Positions 25,009 to 33,898 of a DNA stretch of 60,894 nt are shown in pieces. Position numbers and translations under genes: made by a program. Under the pieces are notes generated by a model, which was not told the DNA's origin, searched no databases, and saw only the letters and a program-made list of their open reading frames with translations. Source of the stretch: Lachnospiraceae bacterium (lineage in GTDB: Bacteria; Bacillota; Clostridia; Lachnospirales; Lachnospiraceae). The stretch is taken from contig JAFTVH010000134.1 of assembly GCA_017465845.1 (NCBI GenBank), positions 1 to 60,894 on the forward strand. The letters run 5' to 3'. The number at the start of each line of letters is the position of its first letter. The first letter of the stretch is position 1.

Positions 25009-27600
25009 TTATTCTCTGTCTTTTACCTGTGCCTTCAATTCCCCATTTTCAACAGTAATCAGAATCGTATCCCCTTCTCTTACCTGGTCTGCCAGAATCA
25101 ATTTTGCAGCCAAGGTCTCCACGTACTTCTGCACGTAACGCTTCAGGGGTCTTGCGCCGTAAACCGGATTATAAGCGTTCTCCACAATGAATTCTTCGGC
25201 TTCTTCTGACAATTCAATTGTCAGCTCCTTGTCAGACAGCCGCTTGTTCAAGTCATTCACAATCAGATGAATGATACCGCCAATGTTCCCTTTCGTCAGA
25301 GGTTTGAACAGAATCGTCTCATCCAGTCGGTTCAGGAACTCGGGTCTGAAATGATTGCGCAGATCGTTCATTACCATTTCTTCTGCCTCCGGCTTAATGG
25401 AACCATCTTCATTGATACCGTCCAGCAGATAATTAGCGCCGATATTCGAGGTCATGATCAGAATCGTATTCTTAAAATCCACAGTTCTGCCCTGAGAATC
25501 CGTTACGCGACCGTCATCCAGCACCTGAAGCAGAACGTTAAATACATCCGGATGCGCCTTTTCAATCTCATCGAACAGCACTACACTGTAAGGCTTTCTG
25601 CGGACTGCCTCTGTCAACTGACCCCCTTCTTCATAGCCTACATATCCGGGAGGCGCTCCGATCAGTCTGGATACGGAGAATTTCTCCATATACTCACTCA
25701 TATCGATACGCACCATATTGGTCTCATCATCGAACAAGGCTGCTGCCAGCGACTTAGCCAGTTCCGTTTTACCGACACCGGTAGGTCCCAGGAACAGGAA
25801 GGAACCGATAGGCTTTTCGGGATCTTTGATACCTGCTTTGGAACGGATGATAGCTTCCGTCACCTTTGTCACGCCTTCATCCTGACCGATCACTCGCTTA
25901 TGAAGTTCGTCATCCAAATGAAGCGTCTTATTCCGTTCGCTTTCTGTCAGCTTCGCTACCGGAATACCCGTCCAGCGGGAAATGATTCTGGCAATCTCAT
26001 CCTCGGATACCTTTTCATGCACCAGAGACAGCTCAGAAGCATTCACACTCTCTTCCTCCTGCTCCAGCTGCTTCTTCAGTGCAGGAAGTCTGCCGTAACT
26101 TAACTCTGCTGCCTTTTCCAGATTTCCTTCTCTCTGGGCAATCTGAATCTGGCTGTTGACCTCATCGATCTCCTCACGCAGCTTGGAAAGCTTCTCCACG
26201 GAATTCTTCTCATTATCCCACTGTGCCTTCCTACCGGAGAAATCATCCTTAAGCTCTGCCAACTCTTTCTGCAGACTTTCCAGCCTTTCCCGGCTCAGAC
26301 GGTCATCTTCCTTTTTCAGTGCAGCTTCCTCAATCTCCATCTGCATGATCTTACGCTGCAGTTCATCCAGCTCGGTAGGCAAGCTGTCCAGTTCCGTCTT
26401 GATCAGCGCACATGCTTCATCCACCAGGTCAATGGCTTTATCCGGCAGGAATCTGTCTGAAATATATCTGTTAGACAAAACAGCAGCACTTACCAGCGCA
26501 TTGTCCATGATTTTTACACCGTGATATACCTCATAGCGTTCTTTCAGTCCACGCAGGATGGAAATGGTATCCTCTACCGTAGGCTCATCCACCATAACCG
26601 GCTGAAAACGACGCTCCAGCGCCGGGTCCTTCTCAATATACTGACGGTATTCGTCAAGGGTGGTGGCACCAATACAATGCAGTTCACCTCTGGCCAGCAT
26701 AGGCTTCAGCATATTGCCGGCATCTAAAGCACCGTCCGTCTTACCGGCACCTACAATGGTATGCAGCTCATCGATGAACAGAATAATCTGTCCGTCACTG
26801 TTCTTCACATCCTCCAGCACTGCTTTCAGACGCTCCTCAAATTCACCTCTGTACTTGGCACCTGCCACAAGGGCACCCATATCCAGAGAGAAAATCTTCT
26901 TATCTTTCAGGCCCTGGGGCACATCTCCACGGACGATTCGCTGCGCCAGTCCTTCTACCACGGCGGTCTTACCGACACCGGGTTCACCGATCAGTACCGG
27001 ATTGTTCTTCGTCTTACGGGACAGGATGCGGATGATATTACGTATCTCACTGTCACGTCCGATAACAGGGTCCAGCTTCTGATTCCTTGCCTTCTCCACC
27101 AGTTCCTGACCGTATTTTTCCAAAGTATCATAAGTAGCTTCCGGATTGTCACTGGTCACACGCTGATTCCCTCTTACAGTAGACAGTGCCTGCAGGAAAC
27201 GCTCCCTGGTGATGCCGTACTCTTTCCAAATCTGCGCGATTTCCTTGTTGGGATTCTTGATCATAGCCAGGAACAGATGCTCCACGGATACATATTCATC
27301 TCCCAACTGCTTTGCTTCATCTTCTGCGCTGATCAATACCTTATTCAAAGCCTGGCCGATATAAACCTGCCCGCCCTGGACCTTGGTACGCTTCTCAACC
27401 GCCTGCTTTGCGCGGTTCACAAAATGTTCCTTCTGAATCTCCATCTTCTCGATGAGCTTCAAAATGAGGCTGTCTTCTATGGTCAAAAGGCTGTAAAGTA
27501 AATGTTCCTGCTCAATTTCCTGATTGCCATATTCATAGGCAAGACTTTCACAGCCTTGCACAGCCTGCATGGACTTCTGGGTAAATTTCTGAATGTTCAT
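25009..27600 (-). CDS. clpB: ATP-dependent chaperone ClpB
   Basis: The 863-aa protein is the ClpB disaggregase, which with DnaK/DnaJ pulls apart aggregates. In order: the N-domain repeat (HLLYSLL), AAA-1 with GEPGVGKT near residue 205 and [13 protein letters not shown], a long coiled-coil middle domain rich in E, K and L, AAA-2 with GPTGVGKTE near residue 606, and a C-terminal domain. ATG 27600 has GGAGGG upstream; 16 earlier codons are discarded. No CIRCE or CtsR site is visible upstream, so heat control, if any, is by another route. It is monocistronic. Confidence 0.97.
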   Translation of the reverse strand: MNIQKFTQKSMQAVQGCESLAYEYGNQEIEQEHLLYSLLTIEDSLILKLIEKMEIQKEHFVNRAKQAVEKRTKVQGGQVYIGQALNKVLISAEDEAKQLGDEYVSVEHLFLAMIKNPNKEIAQIWKEYGITRERFLQALSTVRGNQRVTSDNPEATYDTLEKYGQELVEKARNQKLDPVIGRDSEIRNIIRILSRKTKNNPVLIGEPGVGKTAVVEGLAQRIVRGDVPQGLKDKKIFSLDMGALVAGAKYRGEFEERLKAVLEDVKNSDGQIILFIDELHTIVGAGKTDGALDAGNMLKPMLARGELHCIGATTLDEYRQYIEKDPALERRFQPVMVDEPTVEDTISILRGLKERYEVYHGVKIMDNALVSAAVLSNRYISDRFLPDKAIDLVDEACALIKTELDSLPTELDELQRKIMQMEIEEAALKKEDDRLSRERLESLQKELAELKDDFSGRKAQWDNEKNSVEKLSKLREEIDEVNSQIQIAQREGNLEKAAELSYGRLPALKKQLEQEEESVNASELSLVHEKVSEDEIARIISRWTGIPVAKLTESERNKTLHLDDELHKRVIGQDEGVTKVTEAIIRSKAGIKDPEKPIGSFLFLGPTGVGKTELAKSLAAALFDDETNMVRIDMSEYMEKFSVSRLIGAPPGYVGYEEGGQLTEAVRRKPYSVVLFDEIEKAHPDVFNVLLQVLDDGRVTDSQGRTVDFKNTILIMTSNIGANYLLDGINEDGSIKPEAEEMVMNDLRNHFRPEFLNRLDETILFKPLTKGNIGGIIHLIVNDLNKRLSDKELTIELSEEAEEFIVENAYNPVYGARPLKRYVQKYVETLAAKLILADQVREGDTILITVENGELKAQVKDRE

Positions 27601-27633
27601 TACATAGCCCTCCTTTTTCTTTGTTCTATCAAT

Positions 27634-27661
27634 AATATAACACAACAAACAAAGAAATCAA
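27634..27661 (-). promoter_or_regulatory. Candidate clpB promoter
   Basis: On the minus strand TTGATT (27656-27661), a 16-bp spacer and TATATT (27634-27639) lie about 35 bp before the clpB start codon. Confidence 0.5.
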
Positions 27662-27714
27662 TAGGGAAATCATAAATATTTTATTAAATTACCAGTTCAC
27701 ACGTCATCCCCCTC

Positions 27715-28428
27715 TCACCTGCACACCCTCATCAAATCTTCCCCCGCCTTCACCCGAGGAGTATCGCACACGATCACATCCCCATAATCCTTAGCCTCTA
27801 CAACCGTAATCACAACAGACGGATCATACCCTTCTTCCTTAATCCCATCAATATCAAACTCCAAAAGCAGCTTTCCCTTATTCACAACCTCATTCTGCAC
27901 AATCCTGGAACGATAATACCTTCCCTCCAGTTCCTCGGTATCAATCCCTGCCTGTATCAAAAGCTCAATCCCGTAATCTGTCCTAAGCCGCATGGCATTC
28001 CCGGTAGGATACAATTTCGTGATCTTCCCTGCCGCCGGCGCATACACCATTCCCTGTTCCGGTACAATCCTCGCTCCTCTCCCGGTTCCTTCGCGCAGAT
28101 AACACACTTCCCCTGCAACCGGACTCCCTACAGTCCATCCTAGTGAGATCCTCTTCTCTCCCGGCATCCCGGCTTTCTTCCCATTTCTTCCACTTCGTCC
28201 ACTCACTTTCCTACCACTTATCCCATCTCTCTCATCTATTCCATTCATTCCATTTGCAGCCGTTCCGTTCCCATTCATTTCATTTCCATCCATCCCAGCC
28301 GCACTATCACTCCAACTTATGCCTTCCCCTTGTGCCTCTTCTTTCCCCTTACTCCATCCAAATCTCCCAATCAACAATCCCGCCAGGAAAAACACCGCCG
28401 AGCACCAAACATTCACAACTAAATCCAT
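27715..28428 (-). CDS. Membrane-anchored EIIA(Glc)-like protein lacking phospho-histidines
   Basis: The 237-aa protein has an N-terminal membrane helix, a low-complexity G/N/M-rich linker (about residues 28-95) and a C-terminal PTS EIIA glucose-type beta-barrel (VPEQGMVYAPAAGKIT, GIELLIQAGIDTEEL, EFDIDGIKEEGYD). In active EIIA(Glc) two His residues lie in the segments KHAIGL and LIHIGIDT. Here these read GNAMRL (Asn144) and LIQAGIDT (Gln159), so phosphotransfer is not possible. A structural, sensory or peptidase-like binding role is conceivable. ATG 28428 has GAGGTGG 6 nt upstream, better than GTG 28437. Confidence 0.85.
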   Translation of the reverse strand: MDLVVNVWCSAVFFLAGLLIGRFGWSKGKEEAQGEGISWSDSAAGMDGNEMNGNGTAANGMNGIDERDGISGRKVSGRSGRNGKKAGMPGEKRISLGWTVGSPVAGEVCYLREGTGRGARIVPEQGMVYAPAAGKITKLYPTGNAMRLRTDYGIELLIQAGIDTEELEGRYYRSRIVQNEVVNKGKLLLEFDIDGIKEEGYDPSVVITVVEAKDYGDVIVCDTPRVKAGEDLMRVCR

Positions 28429-28513
28429 AACAGCCACCTCTTTCCTTCTTTTCTAATAATTTCCACCAAATCAAATCATTTTATACATTCTCTTACAAGT
28501 TGCAAAGATTTTC

Positions 28514-28580
28514 CCCGATTTTATCTGTTGAAAGTGCCTGTTTTAAAGCAATACCAACCGACTAAAACTTCATTTTGTCC
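28514..28580 (-). repeat. Single degenerate unit of the 64-bp repeat
   Basis: Read on the minus strand, this stretch contains AAAATGAAGTTTTAGTCGG, then TTGGTATTGCTTTAAAAC, a short middle part, and AACAGATAAAATCGGG. It parallels the order of elements in the 64-bp repeat (AAAATGAAG, TTTTATCCGTTGGTATCGCT, TAAAG, GATAAAACTGGA). Orientation is opposite to the two arrays. Confidence 0.7.
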
Positions 28581-28594
28581 CTGTGCTATCTGTT

Positions 28595-28678
28595 TGACAT
28601 ATACAAAAAAATCACGCTCCCATGTCCTAAAATTGTCGTTTTTTTGAATATTGGAGACTTATTTTTTTGTATATGTCA
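28595..28678. repeat. 18-bp perfect inverted repeat
   Basis: TGACATATACAAAAAAAT (28595-28612) is exactly complementary to 28661-28678, with a 48-nt loop. It lies 14 bp from the single 64-bp repeat unit. It could be a large cruciform, a terminator-like hairpin, or the remnant ends of a small element. Confidence 0.75.
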
Positions 28679-28841
28679 TAAACCTCTTTTGGGGGCAAAT
28701 TAGCTTTCGTCTATTTGTCATCCCCCTTTTTCATCCGTTAAACGTTCTTCTGTAACTAATTTACCTCTATCCTTTTCTTGTTTGAGTTATCCCGCCAGCC
28801 TGCGGCGCAGCTATCTTTGCTCATATACTGGTGCCACCTCC

Positions 28842-28898
28842 GTCAGCCAAAGCATGAAAGCCGCATGCGAGTATGGGCTTTTCATGCCAGTGGCTGAC
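28842..28898. repeat. Imperfect hairpin containing dispersed repeat copy B
   Basis: GTCAGCC (28842-28848) and GGCTGAC (28892-28898) close an imperfect stem in which AAGCATGAAAGCC pairs with GGGCTTTTCATGCC around GCATGCGAGTAT. The right arm (28879-28900) matches 2984-3005 with two differences. Confidence 0.65.
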
Positions 28899-28940
28899 AT
28901 ACGATACCCCATCAGCCCTCATAAAAAATTCAAAAAATTG

Positions 28941-28970
28941 TTGACACGCCGCCCACCCCGGTGGTATACT
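28941..28970 (+). promoter_or_regulatory. Promoter of cold-shock gene
   Basis: TTGACA (28941-28946) and TATACT (28965-28970) are separated by an unusually GC-rich 18-bp spacer (CGCCGCCCACCCCGGTGG). The predicted start near 28977 gives a leader of about 150 nt. Confidence 0.75.
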
Positions 28971-28978
28971 GCAACTGT

Positions 28979-29109
28979 ATTCTAAATGAAAGTCATTGAA
29001 CTCACATATTTTTGTAAGTCATGGTTACTTTTAATGATGGTTTACAAAAATATGTGATTTTTTATGTTCTACGATTTAGAATCGCTAACATTAACGGGAC
29101 ATATGTCCC
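28979..29109 (+). promoter_or_regulatory. Structured 5' leader of cold-shock mRNA
   Basis: An outer 9-bp helix ATTCTAAAT (28979-28987) with ATTTAGAAT (29074-29082) encloses a perfect 16-bp hairpin (29002-29017 with 29042-29057) followed by six T residues. A further palindrome GGGACATATGTCCC (29096-29109) lies just before the AAGGAGGAG ribosome site. The fold suggests a temperature-responsive or attenuating leader as known for cspA-type mRNAs; the mechanism here is inferred. Confidence 0.65.
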
Positions 29110-29130
29110 ATTCCCAAGGAGGAGATTATT

Positions 29131-29346
29131 ATGAATAACGGTACAGTTAAGTGGTTCAATGCTCAGAAGGGCTATGGTTTCATCACCAACGATGCTAACG
29201 GCGAGGAAGTATTCGTACATTTCTCTGCTATCAATGCTCAGGGCTTCAAGTCTCTGGAAGAAGGTCAGAAAGTTACTTTCGAGACAGAGTGCGATCCTCA
29301 GAACAGCAGCAAGGTTCGTGCTACCAACGTTACTGTTGTAGCTTAA
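29131..29346 (+). CDS. Cold-shock protein (CspA family)
   Basis: The 71-aa protein is a single cold-shock domain that binds single-stranded nucleic acid and acts as an RNA chaperone. It has the opening [16 protein letters not shown] (RNP1 KGYGFIT) and RNP2 [17 protein letters not shown] precedes the ATG. It is monocistronic between its own promoter with a long folded leader and a strong terminator. The length and sequence are standard for the family. Confidence 0.97.
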   Translation: MNNGTVKWFNAQKGYGFITNDANGEEVFVHFSAINAQGFKSLEEGQKVTFETECDPQNSSKVRATNVTVVA

Positions 29347-29364
29347 TTGCATCAGACGAATCCG

Positions 29365-29388
29365 GACCGGTAAGGATACTTACCGGTC
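29365..29388 (+). terminator. Terminator after cold-shock gene
   Basis: GACCGGTAA (29365-29373) and TTACCGGTC (29380-29388) form a perfect 9-bp stem followed by ACTTTTATTTTTG. Confidence 0.85.
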
Positions 29389-29404
29389 ACTTTTATTTTT
29401 GTTA

Positions 29405-29433
29405 TTGACAAATTTTACCAATTAGTATATGAT
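29405..29433 (+). promoter_or_regulatory. Promoter of mntP leader
   Basis: TTGACA (29405-29410) and TATGAT (29428-29433) have a 17-bp spacer; the expected start near 29440 lies just before the riboswitch. Confidence 0.75.
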
Positions 29434-29444
29434 AAGTTCACTTG

Positions 29445-29645
29445 CATACATCCTATGAGGGAGTAGTTGGCGGCAATTGCCGCGGCAGTGTCAACATAAT
29501 GATGCATCACGCATCTGGCATTGTCTAAGCACCATCCTTGATTTTCCATGGAATATACAACTTGATGTGGGAATCCGGAGGGAATGTGATAATGAGACTC
29601 ATGGACAATAGCGGCATATGCCGTTTATTGTCTGTGAGTTTTTTG
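29445..29645 (+). promoter_or_regulatory. Probable yybP-ykoY manganese riboswitch with terminator
   Basis: A roughly 200-nt leader begins with GAGGGAGTAG (29457-29466), close to the conserved GGGGAGTAG of yybP-ykoY riboswitches, and is rich in helices (GGCGGCAATTGCCGC). It ends in a long hairpin (arms about 29598-29617 and 29618-29638, core GCGGCAT/ATGCCG) followed by TTTTTT. Manganese riboswitches of this class commonly precede mntP and open the terminator when Mn2+ is high. The call rests on motif and context; the full consensus could not be aligned. Confidence 0.7.
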
Positions 29646-29671
29646 TTTACTTGAAAGGAGAAAATTTAAAA

Positions 29672-30235
29672 ATGAGTACTTTTAGTTTGTTCATCATCGC
29701 TGTAGGATTATCTATGGATGCATTCGCCGTGTCCATCTGTAAAGGATTGGCCATGAAGAAGATTTCCCTGAAGAAAGCAGGAATCGTCGGTTTATGGTTC
29801 GGCGGATTTCAGGCACTGATGCCCGCCATAGGCTATGTGCTGGGCAGCCAGTTCGAGAGTTATATTACTTCCATCGACCACTGGATTGCTTTCGTATTAT
29901 TGTCTTTGATCGGGCTTTCTATGATCAAGGAAGCTTTGGGAAAGGAAGAGGAATGTCAGAATGATTCTCTTGACGTTAAGACGATGTTCCTCCTGGCTGT
30001 AGCTACCAGCATCGATGCTCTGGCTGTAGGCGTTACCTTCGCTTTCTTGCAGGTAAACATTATCCCGGCAGTAAGCTTTATCGGCGTTATCACTTTCCTT
30101 TTATCTATGGTAGGTGTGAAAGTGGGCAATGTATTCGGCATCCGTTACAAGTCAAAGGCTGAACTGGCCGGCGGAATTATCCTGATCCTTATGGGGATCA
30201 AGATTCTTCTGGAGCATCTTGGAATTCTGGGCTAA
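29672..30235 (+). CDS. mntP: Manganese efflux pump MntP
   Basis: The 187-aa protein has six membrane helices and the duplicated acidic motif of the family: [14 protein letters not shown] near the N-terminus and [13 protein letters not shown] in the second half. MntP exports Mn2+ and protects against manganese excess. ATG 29672 is used because it begins the family sequence ([14 protein letters not shown]) and AAAGGAG lies upstream; 18 earlier codons fall in the riboswitch terminator. The riboswitch-like leader fits manganese-induced expression. Confidence 0.95.
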   Translation: MSTFSLFIIAVGLSMDAFAVSICKGLAMKKISLKKAGIVGLWFGGFQALMPAIGYVLGSQFESYITSIDHWIAFVLLSLIGLSMIKEALGKEEECQNDSLDVKTMFLLAVATSIDALAVGVTFAFLQVNIIPAVSFIGVITFLLSMVGVKVGNVFGIRYKSKAELAGGIILILMGIKILLEHLGILG

Positions 30236-30285
30236 CTGTATTCCGGACTAACTGCATCTGTGCACTATACACCATACAATAAACA

Positions 30286-30338
30286 CGACCATGTAATATA
30301 CATGACCATGTTAATATACCTGGCCATCTAATATATAG
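30286..30338. repeat. Three 17-18 bp imperfect tandem repeats
   Basis: Units GACCATGTAATATACA, TGACCATGTTAATATACC and TGGCCATCTAATATATAG follow one another between mntP and its terminator. They look like a small, diverging minisatellite. Confidence 0.6.
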
Positions 30339-30372
30339 AGGGCTGTCTGCAAATACCGCAGGCAGCCCTCTA
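30337..30372. terminator. Terminator after mntP
   Basis: AGAGGGCTGTCTGC pairs with GCAGGCAGCCCTCT with one wobble (30337-30350 and 30358-30371). It lies between mntP and the convergent ABC permease gene. Confidence 0.8.
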
Positions 30373-30427
30373 TCATGTGCACTAAATTATACGTCCTCTA
30401 TTATATGGCAACGTCTTCCACCTTGAT

Positions 30428-32005
30428 TTACCCCTCTACTGTTTCCATCCTGTAAAAACACAAAGAAGCTATCGTCATGAAAATGGCCGTTTCTCCGGCT
30501 AAGAGTACTGTTATCATGATATATGCCAGATTCAGTCCTCCCACCATCATACCAAGAATACCTCCAATGACCGCCACCGAAATGCCAATTCCCATGAGAA
30601 ACAACTGGAACATCTGTTTTCCAACCTGCCCCAGAACATTGCCCACCGCAATCTCAGCCACCGCAAGGATGTAAAGTTTACAGGCATTCAGCATCACAAA
30701 CATAAGAATGGACAAGCCTATCGTCAAAGGTGACTGGCCCATGACAATTCCGGCCGGTAATGCCAGAAGCGTACCGTTGACAATTGCCTGAATATGCTGT
30801 ATGGCGGTTGCATACCACAGCTTATTGAAAGCAGTGTCGGGAATCAAAAAGGTATAAGGTGATTTCAACTCTACACCCCATTTTCCGCTCAGCGTGGTAA
30901 ATATAAAGACTACATAAGCCATGATCATAGGAATCATGAAATCGGTCAAGTCTCCGAAACCGCCTTCGGAATGATACAGCCATGCTATAAAAATACTCCC
31001 GCCCAGGCAAAACAACGTTGTCATATCAAAGAAAAAGAATCTGTTCTTCTTATATTCCAGCAGCTGACGGTAAAAAATGGCTTTTGCTCCGCTTCCCCGA
31101 TAGGAAACAGCAGCCCTGCCGAAGTGCTTCTTCTTTCCCAGCCTGACATCACTGCGGCCCTGTCTGCGGTTTACCAGCACTTCTTCATAGTCATCCGCAA
31201 ACTTCATTGCATCTTCATAATATTCTCCGGTACACTTCATCCGAAGCGCTCCAAGAAGCACTGCTGCAAGCAATACCAGATACAGTACGCTTCCAATAAC
31301 GTTCACAACAGTCGGTCCTGTAAACAGAAGATGAATCACTGCCGTATACCACCCGATCACCGGCACCATTTGTACCGCGTCACTATGAAGATATCCCAGG
31401 ACAAAATCCCACGACAATCCTTCTTTCGCATACCCTACCGCTGCAATCAGCACCAAAATACCTACTAATCCATAAGCAGCTTTGACCACCAGAGCACGTC
31501 CTTTTTCGCCCAGCCTCTGATTTCCATAACAGAGGAGCATAATTCCGCTCTCCAACAGATTCTCCACGATCACAGAAAAAAGAAAATACAAAATCATCTG
31601 CCACCATGTCACCCCGAAAATATAGGCACCGCATAATGCCACCGCCAGATTCAGGAATAGATTAACAAAAAGATTCTTCACATGGGCATACAGCAGCACT
31701 TTCTTAGGACTGATGGGTGCAGTAAACAGAAAATGCGTGTCACTTTTTCGAAACAACAGGCCTTTCCGTTTTGCGTAGGCAACCAGGTTAGCCGGAATGA
31801 TCCAGAACGCAAAAGCTGTAAGCACTGCTGCCATCCCTTCCGGATTGTCCATATGAAACTCACTGAACATGGTCTTAAAAGAAAAAGGAATCATGAACAG
31901 ATACAGGATGATAATCGCCAGATACACATAGGTCACCGGCTTTCGGATTGCCTTGCGCAGCCTGTTACGAAAGGTATGCCTGTACAGATACAGAATGGCA
32001 TTCAT
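30428..32005 (-). CDS. ABC export permease (ABC-2/ABC_export type)
   Basis: The 525-aa protein has about twelve predicted membrane helices and a cytoplasmic loop around residues 270-310. The start LYLYRHTFRNRLRKAIRKP and SDTHFLFTAPISPKKVL resemble the 'putative ABC exporter' family of Clostridia. It has no ATPase domain of its own. Its ATG overlaps the stop of the ATPase gene by one base (TAATG), so the two are translationally coupled and form one exporter. The cargo is unknown. Confidence 0.88.
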   Translation of the reverse strand: MNAILYLYRHTFRNRLRKAIRKPVTYVYLAIIILYLFMIPFSFKTMFSEFHMDNPEGMAAVLTAFAFWIIPANLVAYAKRKGLLFRKSDTHFLFTAPISPKKVLLYAHVKNLFVNLFLNLAVALCGAYIFGVTWWQMILYFLFSVIVENLLESGIMLLCYGNQRLGEKGRALVVKAAYGLVGILVLIAAVGYAKEGLSWDFVLGYLHSDAVQMVPVIGWYTAVIHLLFTGPTVVNVIGSVLYLVLLAAVLLGALRMKCTGEYYEDAMKFADDYEEVLVNRRQGRSDVRLGKKKHFGRAAVSYRGSGAKAIFYRQLLEYKKNRFFFFDMTTLFCLGGSIFIAWLYHSEGGFGDLTDFMIPMIMAYVVFIFTTLSGKWGVELKSPYTFLIPDTAFNKLWYATAIQHIQAIVNGTLLALPAGIVMGQSPLTIGLSILMFVMLNACKLYILAVAEIAVGNVLGQVGKQMFQLFLMGIGISVAVIGGILGMMVGGLNLAYIMITVLLAGETAIFMTIASLCFYRMETVEG

Positions 32006-32724
32006 TACTCCACTCCCCCTTCTGCTTCCGGTCGCTTCGCTTCCGTCACAGAGAAGAACAGTTCTTCCAGATCTTCATTCCCTACATCTTCTCTGGTATA
32101 GCTTCCCAGGATATGTCCCTTATTCATGACAAAAGTAACGTCCCACAATTCTTTCACCATATCCAGCATATGAGTACTGATCAGCACAGTCACCCCCTGT
32201 GCTTTCAACTCCAATACCACCTGCTTCAGTTCCTTAATGGCTGCTGGATCAAGTCCCACCATGGGTTCATCCAACAGAATCACCTGCGGCTTGATAATCA
32301 GCGCACAGCAGATGCTCACTTTCTGCATCATGCCCTTGGAAAGTTCATTTCCCAGCTTATCCTGCTTATCTAAAAGTTCAAATCGGCTAAGCAGCAGCTC
32401 TCTCTCCTGCTGTGTCACTGTCACGCCGTAAGCCCGTTCCATGAATTCCAAATGTTCGCTTACAGTAAGCGCTTCATACATATTTGGAATCTCAGGCACA
32501 TAGGCAAATATTCTTCTGGCTTCCATATCTCTGGCATCTTTCCCCTGAATTCGGATATTGCCATCATATCTCACCAGTCCGGCTATACTCTTAATTACCG
32601 TAGATTTTCCTGCGCCGTTTGGTCCCAGCAGAATTCCCACCGTCCCGTCCGGCACCTGAAAGCTGACATTATCCACGGCGAGCAGCTTTCCATACTTTTT
32701 TGATACTCCTAAAACCTCTAACAT
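32005..32724 (-). CDS. ABC exporter ATPase
   Basis: The 239-aa protein is an ABC-2 type ATPase: Walker A GPNGAGKST, Q-loop YVPEIPNMYE, signature variant LSKGM, Walker B VILLDEPMVGLDP and H-loop STHML. GGGAG lies upstream of the ATG at 32724. It powers the membrane protein encoded immediately downstream. Nothing in the sequence identifies the transported molecule. Confidence 0.94.
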   Translation of the reverse strand: MLEVLGVSKKYGKLLAVDNVSFQVPDGTVGILLGPNGAGKSTVIKSIAGLVRYDGNIRIQGKDARDMEARRIFAYVPEIPNMYEALTVSEHLEFMERAYGVTVTQQERELLLSRFELLDKQDKLGNELSKGMMQKVSICCALIIKPQVILLDEPMVGLDPAAIKELKQVVLELKAQGVTVLISTHMLDMVKELWDVTFVMNKGHILGSYTREDVGNEDLEELFFSVTEAKRPEAEGGVE

Positions 32725-32818
32725 AAATACTCCCTTCTGTCCGCTTCCTTTATGTCTCCTGCAAAGCCACTATGGGCCACCGGCAAAGCCAGCGCCAACT
32801 CCTGACATAAGAAGCGCT

Positions 32819-33592
32819 CTATAAAATCAGTAACCTTATCCCATACAGCACCAACAGATGCAGAGGATAGAACAAATAAAAAATATACTTAAGCTTAAGT
32901 CCTCTTTCCCCATTATATAGTGCCACCGGCACAAATCCCAGCGGTGCCATCAGCTCCGAAAGGCTTCCGTGAAGCAAAAAGTCTCCGCCAATAAAAGTTA
33001 AGGAACCTGCCAGTATCTGCATCTTCCTGTCCCCCCGGAAGAAATACAGCACTGCAATACACAAGACTCCATATCCCCCATAATCAGTACACAGAAAATC
33101 TGCCGCCAACATTCCCACAATCAGGATCACGATTGCAGCCGCCCCGGTTATCCACCTGTTCAGATTGAGAGACCTTACTTTCTCCACACCGATCATCACC
33201 GCAAATCCCAGAAACAAGGTAAAAAATACATTCTGATAATTGGTACTCAGCCAGGTATCCGCAAGCGCCAGATCAAACGGTATCTCAGATACAATGGCAA
33301 AAAGCAGCAGCCTCCCCACATAACGATATTTGTTTGAAGTCTTCTGAAACCCTTCTACCAGGAGAAAGCAGTAAATGGGGAATGCAATTCTCCCAATGAT
33401 CAGCCGCATAATCAGATCTATGTAATATATGCCTGAGATATTTATCATACCGCCCCCTGTCATCGTTCCTCCGAAAATAACAGGCTCCAATATAACAGCT
33501 CCGATATGATCGATCAACATGGCAGCCAGTGCAATCAGCTTTAACGTGCTGCCGGTGATACCTCTTTTCGTATTTGCCCTTACTTCGTTCAA
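32819..33592 (-). CDS. TraX-family membrane protein
   Basis: The protein has eight or so membrane helices and the TraX-family opening GSTLKLIALAAMLIDHIGAV, with IGRIAFPIYCFLLVEGF. TraX acetylates F-pilin in plasmids; chromosomal Clostridia relatives are of unknown function and may acetylate other surface molecules. The TTG at 33592 is chosen because GGGAGG lies 8 nt upstream; a TTG at 33619 has no ribosome site. It has its own promoter overlapping a palindrome. It would be 257 aa. Confidence 0.88.
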   Translation of the reverse strand: MNEVRANTKRGITGSTLKLIALAAMLIDHIGAVILEPVIFGGTMTGGGMINISGIYYIDLIMRLIIGRIAFPIYCFLLVEGFQKTSNKYRYVGRLLLFAIVSEIPFDLALADTWLSTNYQNVFFTLFLGFAVMIGVEKVRSLNLNRWITGAAAIVILIVGMLAADFLCTDYGGYGVLCIAVLYFFRGDRKMQILAGSLTFIGGDFLLHGSLSELMAPLGFVPVALYNGERGLKLKYIFYLFYPLHLLVLYGIRLLIL

Positions 33593-33670
33593 TTCATTGT
33601 CCTCCCGGGATTCTTCCAAGCCGGTGCCGGAATCCCGACACCGTTAAATAATACGTTCAGCGCATTTCCT

Positions 33671-33717
33671 TTGTATTATTTAATTAATACAATAACGCAT
33701 TCTATGTAAAAAGTCAA
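33671..33717 (-). promoter_or_regulatory. traX promoter with palindromic operator-like site
   Basis: On the minus strand TTGACT (33712-33717), a 17-bp spacer and TATTGT (33689-33694) form a promoter. The perfect inverted repeat TTGTATTA (33671-33678) and TAATACAA (33685-33692) covers the -10 end and the start site. Confidence 0.6.
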
Positions 33718-33898
33718 TCCTATATTATGCACGAATCGCCCATTTATCGTGCAGGGCATTCTTCAGCTCACTGCTACCATAACTGAACCCTTCTGAAAAA
33801 GGCCCGTAGTAAACCTGTTGAGAGAAACAGCCTGCAATGCTTCATCACATCACAGGCTGCCCACCGTTTTCTCTATCGCTTATCATCCATATCTATCA

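Noticed and set aside
27601-27714. CIRCE or CtsR heat-shock operator before clpB
   Set aside because: Neither the TTAGCACTC inverted repeat nor the GGTCAAA direct repeat is present.
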